In this document: positions 43,703 through 53,685 of the stretch, piece after piece
Numbering within the stretch: position 1 is the stretch's first letter
Layout of the letters: every line of letters starts with the position of its first letter
Assembly (NCBI GenBank): GCA_949751835.1
Contig: CATKHK010000017.1
Coordinates: forward strand, 186,001 to 250,000
Length of the DNA: 64,000 nucleotides
Origin: Blepharisma japonicum
Taxonomy: Eukaryota; Ciliophora; Heterotrichea; Heterotrichida; Blepharismidae
Reading direction: 5' to 3'
Notes under the pieces: generated by a model
The model's database searches: none
What the model saw: the letters and a program-made list of their open reading frames with translations, nothing else
Told to the model about the DNA's origin: nothing
Program-made: the position numbers and the translations under genes

Positions 43703-44293
43703 ATGGAAAGTAACCTTCCTCTCCAAAGAAAGTGGGTCTTATGGGAGCAATGGGACCAAAACAAGCAAAGCAGCACTCAGCAGTTCACAGAAACCATGCA
43801 ATCAATCGGTGAATTTGACAATCTACACAGCTTTTGGCAGCATTGGAATTACCTCCCTCACGCAAAGCCTACAGATCTTTTCACGAACCCTGTAACGAAA
43901 GCAAAAGTCATCATTGAGCCGCTCAAGAAGAACATTGAAGCAATCGGAGTTTTCGAAAGCTTAATTCAGCCAGCATGGGAAGACCCAGTCAATGCTGAAG
44001 GCTCTGACCTGACTATTAGGAAAAAGTTTGACTTTGAAAGCCTAAACCACTACTGGGACAGACTTGTCTTCACAGTTATCGGCGAAACCTTTCCTTTCAG
44101 CGAAGAAGTCACAGGCTGCCGTATTGTAGAAAAAGTGAATGGAATTTACAAATTCGAGCTATGATTAAGATTCAACGCAAATGACCAAAGATTCGCAGAA
44201 AAAGCGAAGGAACTCAAAGAACAGATGATTAATCTTGTGTTTTCCAATTTAAACATAGCAGAGATCAACGTGAATCCACATCGGAGCAGATAA
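43703..44293 (+). CDS. translation initiation factor 4E (eIF4E) family
   Basis: Predicted 196-residue cap-binding protein. RKWVLWEQWDQ matches the first strand. SFWQHWNYL (about 47-55) and AWEDPVNAEGSD (about 93-104) carry the two Trp that stack on the 7-methylguanosine cap and the adjacent Glu; EEVTGCRIV and KFELWLRFN match the later part with the third Trp encoded by TGA near 44162. Length and order are as in eIF4E, without the long N-terminal tail of some isoforms. Could be the main factor or a 4E-type-2 relative. Confidence 0.9.
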
Positions 44294-44365
44294 GGTGTGT
44301 TCAAAATAACTTAAAGTAATTATATTTGGTTCAATAAACCTGCGATTAGATAGCAAACAATTAAA

Positions 44366-44788
44366 ATGGCAGAAGAAAATAAAACTAGTAAGGACGTGAA
44401 AGATGAGGAAAAAGGCCAAGAGCAGGAGCACGAAGAAGTTGACGAAGACGCAGAACTTCGATCTATTTTTGTAGGGAATGTACATTTTCGAAGCACAAAA
44501 GAAGAGCTGACTGAGTTCTTCAAAGAATGTGGCGAAATCAAGCGAATCACAATTTTACAAGACAAATTTACAGGGCAACCAAAAGGGTTTGCTTATGTGG
44601 AGTTTGCTGATAAGGAAAGTGTCCAGTCAGCACTGGCATATAATGATGCCACCTTTAACAGCAGACAGATAAAAGTCTTGCCAAAGCGCAAAAATCTCCC
44701 TCTAAAATACCCGCCAAACCGATTTCACGCATATCCGAGACGAGGCCGATTTTTCAGCAGAGGCAGGTTCAGATACAGACCTTACTAG
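44366..44788 (+). CDS. PABPN1-like nuclear poly(A)-binding protein
   Basis: Predicted 140-residue protein: acidic N terminus (1-30), one RRM (about 32-108) with RNP2 IFVGNV at 34-39 and RNP1 KGFAYVEF at 73-80, then an Arg/Gly/Phe-rich tail (PRRGRFFSRGRFRYRPY) in place of the RGG tail of animal PABPN1. RQIKVLPKRKNLP after the RRM is the same as in PABPN1. Controls poly(A) tail length in the nucleus. Shorter than the animal protein since the Ala-rich N terminus and coiled coil are absent. Next to eIF4E on the same strand, 72 nt apart, perhaps by chance. Confidence 0.9.
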   Translation: MAEENKTSKDVKDEEKGQEQEHEEVDEDAELRSIFVGNVHFRSTKEELTEFFKECGEIKRITILQDKFTGQPKGFAYVEFADKESVQSALAYNDATFNSRQIKVLPKRKNLPLKYPPNRFHAYPRRGRFFSRGRFRYRPY

Positions 44789-44820
44789 TGATAAAGCTAA
44801 TTTATTATAAACAGAATGAC

Positions 44821-46182
44821 TTAATTTTTATCCTTGCTCTCTGTTATTGTGTTTTCTGTCATCTCGATTTCTCTGCTAGGTTGTCTTAATACTGCATAAT
44901 CATGTTCTTGAATTCTATTGACTTCTTCTAGTGATCTTCTTTCAGGAGTATACAGTCATTCTAGTAGAATTATATAGAGATTTAATGCAGCCACATATAC
45001 AAGCATGAGTTCCCCGTTTCTTGGAATAGACTGAAAAGCACCTATTCCGACTCCAATAAAGGAAATCACCATCATGCAAAAATTCATCTTGATGATAAAT
45101 CTCTTTCTTGCTGTGAATTTTCTAATTGCAGGAATTGCTCTTATGCAGAGGTAGAGGATTCATATACCAATGATGCTTAAAAATGCAATCGCCGCGATAA
45201 ATGCATTTCTATAGCTAGTTTTGAAATCATTTTGCCAGTCGTAAGATGGATCATATTTTAGCTGCAAATGGACATAGCAATACACGATGAATAAAAGAGT
45301 AAAAAAGGCGCCAACTAATATGGCTTCAGCAATAAAATAAATCCATTGATTTTTGAACTGCTTATAGCTTTGAAACTCTGCCATCCAGAAATAAAGCAAG
45401 CATCCCACAAATTGTGTTGCACAAAATACAGAAATAAAGCTCCAGAAATGGTGTGGATAGTTGATAGAGAATAGCAATAAAGGCTCGTTGAATAAAACTA
45501 AAGAAAGTCCAAGAATTGCTACCATTTTTGTGTCAAAACTTCATAAATAAGATGGAATCTTTAAGATTTGTAAGAGAAAATAGATCAGAGAGGATAGAGA
45601 AAATACAAGAAATCATGATTTTATCATGAGCTGGAAACGGGTGAATTTTGGTGATATATAACCTAAATCAAATTTAATATCTTCGGCATCGATGGGAGAA
45701 TAAACTTCTATTGATACATTATATATTTTGTAATCTAAGTATGGTTCATAGAAAATCATCAAGCTATTACATTCTCCTTGAAAACAATCTATAGTTTTGA
45801 TGCTTCTTGAGTCTATCACTGGATATTGAGCAGACTTCTTGCAATTTTTTCCTTTTAAAATAACTCGTAAATCTAGATCAAATTCAGCATTTTCTTTGGT
45901 CTCTGGAGTTGCTGTCAGAAAAAGCACTTGATTATATTTACTTACCCCTGAAATTACACCGCTCCATGTTTGCACATTTCCGGTATAATTGAAACAATTT
46001 GGATCATTATTGCCAGGCTCACAGTCATCAACAATTACACTGGAGTAGTAAATCATCTGAGGAGTTGCTGTGGATGCAACTGCGCATCCTAAAAAGACAC
46101 ATAAAAATAATGATATGTGCAATATAAGCTTTTTCTTTGATAAATACTCAAGTCGGAGCTTTATGAAATCTTCTGGTTCCAT
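44821..46182 (-). CDS. TMEM181-like multi-pass membrane protein
   Basis: Predicted 453-residue protein. TM1 about 20-38, then an extracellular region to about 185 with Cys and N-glycosylation sites, then seven further TM segments from about 190 to 410. By eye it matches animal TMEM181 (GPR178), a Wntless-like fold: FTRFQLMIKSWFLVF against FSRLEIWFRFFFVV, LFNEPLLLF against LYNDPFF, and the last TM LNLYIILLEWLYTP against LNFYLYTLAFVYSP. Charged C-terminal tail. Two TGA=Trp codons. Exact role is unknown even in animals. Confidence 0.8.
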
Positions 46183-46840
46183 TATATATAAGAGATAATT
46201 ATAATGATAAAATCATAGGAGATTACAGGCTATATGGAGAGAGATTTTATTATTATTAGATCATTCAAATTATATCGATTGCTACATTAATAAGTCTTGC
46301 ATAACAAATGAGCTGCAGAGGCTTAAACAATGGTTAAATAAATTTTTAATTTTTAATAAAAATTTTCTCCAATATAGGTTGTAGATTGATTCTATAATAA
46401 AATGTTTAATTATATGTTGGAAAAGTAATTCTGATTAGTCAAGATTAAAATATATTTTTGAACGCATACTTATCTTTCTAATTTTGAACTTAGAACAATT
46501 TTAAATTTGATGCAATTTATAAATTTGTAGCTGGATTTTAAGAGAAGCTAAATTTATGATTGTTTGGAGAAGAACGATTTAATGTGGATGATATTAATTA
46601 AACTTAACCTTTCGAGCTATTAACAAATTTTTGCACACAAATTATAGATGTGATAGAATTAATGCTTATAGAGAACTTTTAGTTAATTAAAAACTTTAAA
46701 ATTTAATTTTATTCTAATAATTAGCAGTGTTCTATTTAATCTTATTGCTATAAAAATACATAATCCAATATAAATAATTCTGTATTGCATTATAAAATCT
46801 TAACCAAAAATTGAAGCTTTAATTTATTGAATTCCCGTAA
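46183..46840. other. intergenic, AT-rich, nothing seen
   Basis: About 660 nt between the TMEM181-like gene start and the next + strand gene. No sustained frame, no RNA gene motif recognised. Confidence 0.5.
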
Positions 46841-47558
46841 ATGGATTCTCTTGTAAACAGATGAAAATCTACTGTAGATGCGCAGAAACAACGACAAAGA
46901 TCACACTCTACTCGCTCAGAAACACGCACTCTATCACCTGGGAGAGAGTCCCTAACAAGTTTAGAAAATTCTCATGATGACTCTTTTAGAAATTCCAAGC
47001 AAAATCATTATCAAGATTACATAAAAACTCAAGCTCAAATAATCATTGATATCCTATCAAGAAAAGGACAAGACCCTCCTTCGAGTAAGATTTATTACAG
47101 TCTCATCTTTCAATAAAGTTTGCAGTGTAATTGAAGAAATTATAAAAAATGAACGATCAAAATATAATGAAGAAAACAACTCTGAGGCTGCTAGATTGCG
47201 TGAGATGAGAGAAAGTCAACGATGAAAATCGGAATCTATTAATAAAACCGTTTCTGATTTAGAAGCCCGCCTTTTTGAATCAGAAAGAGAAAAAATATTG
47301 CTCAGAAAAGAAAAAGAAGAATTTAGAACTAAAATTGATGATATAAATAAGCAGTTAAGTTCAGCCTTAGTAACTCAGGAAGTCATTGGGGTATTAAAAG
47401 AATCGTTTAGGACTGTAGAAAAGTCTAATAAAGCACTGATTTCGAATATTGAAACTATTAAATCTTCACATAGAGAAAAAGAAAGAGCATGGGAGCTAGA
47501 AATTGAACAGCTAAATGAAATTTTGGAACATCTTTATAATGATAAAAAAGATTTATAA
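46841..47558 (+). CDS. coiled-coil protein with 16-nt intron
   Basis: Join 46841-47084 and 47101-47558 gives 233 residues; the intron at 47085-47100 is 16 nt, so it shifts frame unless removed. Two TGA=Trp codons. N terminus (1-80) is Ser/Arg-rich; residues about 110-233 form a long charged coiled coil (REKERAWELEIEQLNEILEH). No family recognised; cytoskeletal role is only a guess. Confidence 0.78.
47085..47100 (+). other. 16-nt intron
   Basis: GTAAGATTTATTACAG. Not a multiple of three, so its removal is needed to restore the frame of the coiled-coil gene (TCGA then TCTCATC). A at position 10 as in the 15-nt introns, with one extra base between this A and the AG. Confidence 0.85.
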
Positions 47559-47922
47559 AGTTAAATCACTAATGAAGAACTGGGCCCAAATCTCTTTATT
47601 TTCCAGTAATTTATTTGCTTTCTCACTAAATAAAATCTTTTCTCTATTAATTTATTTATGAATTTAAAGTAATGCAAAAAATCTAGACCTTGTAAATATC
47701 TAGAACCTTCTTTAAATTTAGACACTTAAGAAATATTCTTCAATTTATATTTATTATTATTAATACTGAACCTTATCATTGTCATTATAATAATTGAGTG
47801 TCTGACTCACTGCCATTTTAATTAAACTTAATAATATAATTCCTCATGATTTCTTAATTAATGTTCAGAAAATAACTTTCTTCTCCTTTTTCCGACAATC
47901 CATATTCCTTATAAGCTAAATA
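47559..47922. other. intergenic, nothing seen
   Basis: About 360 nt between two same-strand genes. AT-rich; holds the promoter of the C2HC protein gene. Confidence 0.5.
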
Positions 47923-49050
47923 ATGGAAGAGTGCGAAACCCCAAGAGTCAAACGTCTTCCTAGTTTCAATTCAAAATCACCTAGAAAATACGATGCTTTG
48001 TCTCAAATTCCTAAGTTCCCTAAAAATAGGAGCGTTTCTCCTTTATTGATATCAAAGCATATTAGAGACTCCTCAAAAGAATTGCAGGCTCACGTTCGAA
48101 ACTTTCAAATAACATGTATAAACTGCCAGGAACTCATAAATGTCAATAATATAGAAAACCACTCAAGAGATTGTATAAAAGTTACAGAAAATGTTGCAAG
48201 TCTCGATTCCAGCTCATTTCGTCAACAAACCACATTTAGGCTAGAAAAACTCGGAAAATGTCTTGAAGACATAATTGCAACTAGAAACTTGAGACCTGGA
48301 GATAAAAGCTATTTATTATTGATCATCAAGTATTGTAATAAAATTATAAAGTTTGATTATAATGAGTTGGAAACTTGTGAAAGTATAGTAAAATCACTTC
48401 AAAACTTATTGAATTCTCATGAAAGCTCAGGCTCCTTAAGGATATATGCAGATAAACTGTATTTGATCTCTAAAGATATGCTGGAAGCTATAAAAGAGCA
48501 AGCAATCCAAAAGAAAAAGCAAGAAATCGACAAAATGAAGTTTGAAGTCAAGCTGTATAAAGACCAAGCTGAAATGCTGCAAAATAAAATTAATAAAAGA
48601 ATTCCAGGCTTGAAGATCGCTGAAGTTTCAAAGCCATTGGAAACTGTTGGAAGTGAAATGAGCATAAGAAATCTATATACTCCTACAACCAATAACTCTG
48701 CTAGCGAAGAAGCATCACCATTGCTTGAAGAGAACTGTGATGAAAACCTTAGCGATAAATCTGACTTACAGAGATATTTTTATGCTCTATGCTTAGGATA
48801 CAAGCTGAAACTGTCTAAAAACTCTGAATCTAGGTACGTCTCAATTCAAAAGCTATATTCCTCTGCTGTTTCAAGTGCCATACCTGCAGAGCAGTGGAAA
48901 GACTGAATCGCTCATGAGCTTTCCTCTCCAGAAAAATGATTCGGAGATAAGCCAAAAAGCAGCAGAAGGTCACGATTGAGGACAGAATCTCCGCGAAAAG
49001 CAAAAGATTTTGAAGCAATCACTGAGGAAAACTCAATAGACCTCTACTAA
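47923..49050 (+). CDS. C2HC zinc-finger protein, unknown
   Basis: Predicted 375-residue protein, two TGA=Trp codons (48904 region and 48940 region). A compact zinc finger of C2HC type (C65, C68, H80, C84; spacing CxxC-x11-HxxxC) sits after a Ser/Pro-rich start. Then a helical region with a coiled coil about 190-225 (KKKQEIDKMKFEVKLYKDQ) and a Ser/Arg-rich C terminus (SRRSRLRTESP). A zinc finger of this form is found in ciliary and microtubule-linked proteins as well as ubiquitin-binding UBZ fingers; I cannot choose. Convergent with the next gene, 53 nt apart. Confidence 0.72.
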
Positions 49051-49103
49051 TTTTCCCCCATACTAATAAGTAATGGCTTGCTATTTAACTAATGATGTTA
49101 GAA

Positions 49104-50375
49104 TTAATCAAAAAGGGACTTAGGGACAGAATCAAATTTTCGGTTTCCACTTCCCCTTTGGCCTTGAAAAGCTTGCTCAATTGGCTCTTCTTCGTGCTCA
49201 TAGCTGCCAAACTGAGCTCTCAAAGAGCTTTCTTGTCCTTTAGGAGTGCTGCTCTCTGATGAACTTTTTCCTAGGCCTCTGTTTTTGGGCGTTACTGGTT
49301 CTTTTACTTCTTCTAACTCATCATAATTATTTATTCTATCTGTAGCAGCTCCATCCATTTCCCATTGGATTTCAGGTGGTGTCGCAGCTCCTTGTTCATA
49401 TCTTTGTATTTCTTGGACTGTTTCTCCAGTGCTTAGATGGAGTAAATTTTCAAAAGGATCTGGGGATGCATAGTGACTTTCTTTGGACTCTTCTTGAATT
49501 TTTGCATTTATGCTTTCTGTACTTCCTATGTCAGATAAAAGCTGCCTTTGGTTGCTGTTCTGAGGGTACACTTCAATTATTGGCATGAAATGGTCTGCAG
49601 GAGGGTCAGCCGGGACAGCTTGATTATGTGACAAAGTGATGACTTCGGAGATCGCTTCATTGTCTAATATAGTTTCTTCAATTTGTGTTTTCAAAGACTG
49701 TATTATTTCGTTTTTCTCATGTATCAGCTGGTAGAAATTATCGACTTCTTGCCTTACACTTGCAATATCGCTCATTAATATTTCTTTTTGCTGCAGCAAA
49801 GGTGTGAGGCTATCAACAGAGTTAGTTTCTCTTACATTTAATTTTTCAAATAAACTCCCTCGCTGCTGTTCTAAACCAACTCTTGCAGATTCACTATTTT
49901 TCTTTAGTTTTTGATATTCTTCCCACATTTCCTTAATGTTTTCATTGAATTTCTTCTTTTCTTTTAAAACTTCCTCTAACTTTGCCCTTAAACTTTTAGT
50001 TTCATTTGTTTTGCTTTCCAATACTTTTTCCAACGCCTCTATTTCTTGTGAGCTGGCTTGCTGCTCTTTTTCCTTTTCCTTTTTCCTTACTTCTAATCGA
50101 AGTTTTTCTAGCTCTTTTTCTAAGAGTCCAGCTTTGAGCTTTTCGTTTTCTATTTGAATGCTAGCGAGAACATGGCGTCTTCTGGCATCCAGAGTTTCTT
50201 TGCGTTTCTTTTTTATTTCTTCTTGGAGAGTTCTTATTTGGTCAGAACCTGCTGGGTCTGATTGCGAGATTTTTTCTCAGGAAGAAAAAGATTGCTGGTC
50301 TGAAGGGATCTTGGGGTTTTCTGCGTTAGATTTCGAAGGAATTCGGTCAGATTCTTTGCCAGAAAGCACGCTCAT
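49104..50375 (-). CDS. long coiled-coil protein
   Basis: Predicted 423-residue protein, ATG 50373-50375, one TGA=Trp near 50277. After about 35 residues of Ser-rich sequence it is almost all coiled coil to about residue 275 (IRTLQEEIKKKRKETLDARR, then KSLRAKLEEVLKEKKKFNE), followed by an acidic, Ser/Gly-rich C terminus. No catalytic or binding motif. Scaffold or basal-body type protein is only a guess. Confidence 0.75.
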
Positions 50376-50643
50376 ATTTATTATTGAATAAAAGTACAGG
50401 TAAATGAAATTAAATTGAAGATGATCAACTTAAATCAAAGTCAATTTTAAGGCTATTTTGAGTAAATAAATAATAATAAATAGCACACCGGAGGATAAAA
50501 TAAGAGGAAAATGTAAGATTGGTTAGTATCATGATTTGTCTAATTAATTTTAAGTAATTTAACTTATTTTGTTTCTTCAATTATGAAGGTTGTACAGTTG
50601 GGGTTTTTAGCTTAACTTAAACATAATTTATATAATCCTCATC

Positions 50644-51393
50644 ATGGATGAAAATTTTACCTTTACTTATTTACCTGGCGCAGTTTTCAAGACTACTCAG
50701 ACCAGAGAAATTCAAGATCTCCTAACTAAATGGGGATTAGCCCAATCGATGAATTTATGGAAGTTCAGATTTGATCATGCATTTAATGACATGATGTCTG
50801 CATCATTTCTTAGTGATTTAGTAAATAGTCCAGATATCGCCAACGTAGTTACACCTATTCAAACTGCTAAGGCAAGGGAAAGCATTTCACAACTAAATTA
50901 CACAGAGCTAAGGACAACACAAACTTCTATGGATTTTTTCAATTTTCTGGAAGCCAATAGATTTGCTGATCCTAGTGGGTATATCAGTAAAATTATTCCA
51001 GATTATTTTGAAGAAATAGAAATTTGTGATAAAATAAGGCAAGCAATTTTGATTGAAGAAAGCGAAAATTATGAGCTTCTAACTGAAAATATCCGAAATG
51101 AGTTTTTATTTAGGATTTTCCAGCATATTGCAATTGGAGGAGGGATTTGCCAATATGAAGACTATATTACTCCTTATATGGATGCTGTAAAATTATTATA
51201 TAAGGATTTAATTTCAGTTGGAAAAGACGAATCCGGGCAACTTAGGATTTCATCAAAAGCATATCAGTTGAAGAATAGCCAAGAATTTAGAATATTTACT
51301 GCAGAGCACCCTCAAGACTTTCTTTATGTAATTGTAGACCCACAAAATAGGCATGTAAATCTGTGGTATCATAAGTGGCATGGAATATGGTAA
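50644..51393 (+). CDS. CFAP300: CFAP300 (cilia and flagella associated protein 300)
   Basis: Predicted 249-residue protein, single ATG-to-TAA frame, that matches animal CFAP300 (C11orf70) by eye along its length: FTFTYLPGAVF against FTFLPSKTF, then DLLTKWGLAQ, TQTSMDFF, the conserved RQAILIEESENYELLTE and NEFLFRIFQHIAIGGGICQYEDYITPYMDAVKLLYKDLISV core, and YVIVDPQNRHVNLWYHKW at the C terminus. CFAP300 is needed to put together axonemal dynein arms; loss causes ciliary dyskinesia in people. A multiciliate cell is expected to use it heavily. Not a multi-domain protein; no nucleotide-binding site. Divergent with the coiled-coil gene, about 270 nt apart. Confidence 0.9.
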   Translation: MDENFTFTYLPGAVFKTTQTREIQDLLTKWGLAQSMNLWKFRFDHAFNDMMSASFLSDLVNSPDIANVVTPIQTAKARESISQLNYTELRTTQTSMDFFNFLEANRFADPSGYISKIIPDYFEEIEICDKIRQAILIEESENYELLTENIRNEFLFRIFQHIAIGGGICQYEDYITPYMDAVKLLYKDLISVGKDESGQLRISSKAYQLKNSQEFRIFTAEHPQDFLYVIVDPQNRHVNLWYHKWHGIW

Positions 51394-52422
51394 TCAACTA
51401 CATTAAAAATAAATATTCGTCATTAGCTTGGTCTATCTCATACTAAATTTATGGATTATTAAGAGAAAATTTAGTGATAAAATTAGGAAATTTTTGTTTT
51501 GATCTTTCCAATCAGAATTTCGTAGCAGTGATTTTCAGCTAGTTAAGCATGTTGATATGACACAGAGAATTGAGCTGATATTTAATTGCTGTTCATAAAA
51601 AGCAGTAAAATGAATTATAGTGTGAACTTAAAAAGAAAATTCTGGAATAACAATGATAGCATAAATAAGAAATGAAAGTGTAATAATTTTATAAATATAA
51701 TTAATGAGCCATAGACTTGACAATTTACCTTTCATATCAATTAGCATCAGTTTGGTAAGACTTGTCTGCAAATTCTGTCATAAAATTAATTCAGATATTT
51801 ATATCTGAATAACCGTGATTGATTAGGTTCTAAGCGTAAAGCTCATTAAAAAGAGTAGTCTCATTGCTTAATGTTGAGCGTAACTGGGTGTTCTAAATTT
51901 TATAGTTTACCGATTAAGTTTCTGCCTACTCAGAGTTTGAGTCTTTTTATAGTGATCAATTTGCATACCAATTCTACTTCTATCAAATAAATTTAAAATC
52001 TTGAGATTACATTAAAAACAATCCTTTAAGCTACTACAAAAAAAAGCCCAAAATTCCTATTGTAAAATGGATGACTGGGCTTAGCTTGCATGCATTTTGA
52101 AAACCAAGATTGTAACAGCTACTCAAAAAATTTAGCATAGTTTTAAATTATGGCATTAATAAGTAATCTTTTAGTTAAGCTTCTGTTCTAAGCCCTATTC
52201 TTTCCAGAAAAGTCTATAAACCTCTTAGGTTCGCTTAATTTATTTCAATGAAATTCCTATCTTCACTAAAAATAAGGCTTCTTTTATTTCCACAATTTCT
52301 ATGCTTGCTGCGTTTTTACTTGATTTACTGTAAAATTCTCCTGTTACTGCTTTCCCTTGCAGGCCATATTGCTAGCAATTTTTCATAAATCAGTGAAGCC
52401 GATCAAATTATAAAACTTAAAT
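51394..52422. other. 1-kb spacer, nothing firm seen
   Basis: No gene identified. At 52044-52082 there is a 7-bp perfect inverted repeat (AAGCCCA / TGGGCTT) with a 25-nt loop and above-average GC; it may be an RNA hairpin but I see no tRNA, snRNA or snoRNA signature. The rest is AT-rich. Confidence 0.4.
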
Positions 52423-52902
52423 ATGAAAGACGTGGTGTTTAAATGTTCAGCAGAAGGCTGTCCCAGAACCTACACTAATAAATTCAACCTTAAGCGCCAC
52501 ATCGAGGCCTTTCATAGCGAAGACAAGAAATACCAGTGCAAGTATTGCACGAAGATCCTCTCTTCAAAGCAGAACTTGAGAGAACATGCCTTTACCCATT
52601 CTGGCGAAAAACCTTATTTTTGTAAGGAAACAGGATGTGGAATGAGGTTCAGACAGGGGAGCCAGCTTTCAGCCCATAAAAGAATTCATGCAGCAATTAA
52701 AAGCTATTCAGCTTGCAAACAAGAGGACAGCCCTATTGAAAAACGGAGCATCAAACTCTCAGATTATCTCGCAAGGAATCCTGGGATTTTAGATGAAAAA
52801 ATAGAAATTTCTGAGGAAAAGTTGGAGAATTTTGACTTCAAATTGCCTCCAATAGCAGTCGCTCAGGAGTTCGATCGTTTACCAAGTTATGTCCTTTATT
52901 AA
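52423..52902 (+). CDS. C2H2 zinc-finger protein (TFIIIA-like)
   Basis: Predicted 159-residue protein with three C2H2 fingers in a row: CSAEGCPRTYTNKFNLKRHIEAFH (first of the TFIIIA-style CxxxxC spacing), CKYCTKILSSKQNLREHAFTH, and CKETGCGMRFRQGSQLSAHKRIH, joined by the usual SGEKPY linker. Residues about 95-159 are unmatched. A DNA- or RNA-binding regulator is likely. The finger-1 and finger-3 spacing C-x4-C is as in TFIIIA, but only three fingers are present, so it is not TFIIIA itself. Confidence 0.9.
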   Translation: MKDVVFKCSAEGCPRTYTNKFNLKRHIEAFHSEDKKYQCKYCTKILSSKQNLREHAFTHSGEKPYFCKETGCGMRFRQGSQLSAHKRIHAAIKSYSACKQEDSPIEKRSIKLSDYLARNPGILDEKIEISEEKLENFDFKLPPIAVAQEFDRLPSYVLY

Positions 52903-53685
52903 AAGTCTTTGTAAAAACTAATATAATTACTAGCATTGAAATTCTCGTCTAGTTAAACAACATATATTTTTACAAAAATGGCCATTTACGTGAGATGATC
53001 ATTTAATGCTTATACTTAAAAGAACTGTTTTTAAAAATTCCTATGATTATTATTTTAAATTTTTTAAGCCTAAAGTATGAAATTTAGATGATTTAGAACT
53101 AGATGAGCTTATCGCTATTTTGGTTCTTATTATCTCATGTAGGTGCCATCTGAGCGTCTCTGTTGTATATAGTTGATAACAATTACTGATATTGAGCTCA
53201 AAAAACCTTTATATCTGGTTGATCTTATTATTCCTTCCAACTCTTTATCTTTAGCAGCTTTTTATCTAGTCTAGATAATCCATATTTGTTGGATAGAATT
53301 TTATAAAATACAAATAAAAGATAATTTATTCTAGCTATTAAACTTTAACTTATACCACCAGTTACTATAAACTTCTTAATTTTAATTTTTTTTCTTATTC
53401 AAGAGCACACTCTTTAATTTGCATGGATGCTCATCAGTTTATTTAAAACATTAATAATAGACTAGAAAGATTGTTTGAAAAGAAATAAGCATAATAAGCT
53501 TAATTATTAATTTAAGTAATATCTTCAAAATCAACACTAAAATTCAAGTAAAAAGTCAAAAACTAATAAGCGATAATGCATCTCATTTATTCAACTATAG
53601 CTTTTCTAAATGACTCCATCATATTATTGAGACTATTTTAAAATATTTTTGAATTACATGATTATTATATTTTATTCAAAAGCAT
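52903..53685. other. intergenic, AT-rich, nothing seen
   Basis: About 780 nt without a sustained frame. A less AT-rich patch at 53140-53230 has no recognised RNA fold. Holds the ankyrin gene promoter. Confidence 0.45.

Noticed and set aside
51394-52422. Possible snRNA or snoRNA in the long spacer
   Set aside because: No U-snRNA sequence blocks, C/D or H/ACA boxes or tRNA B-box that I could support.
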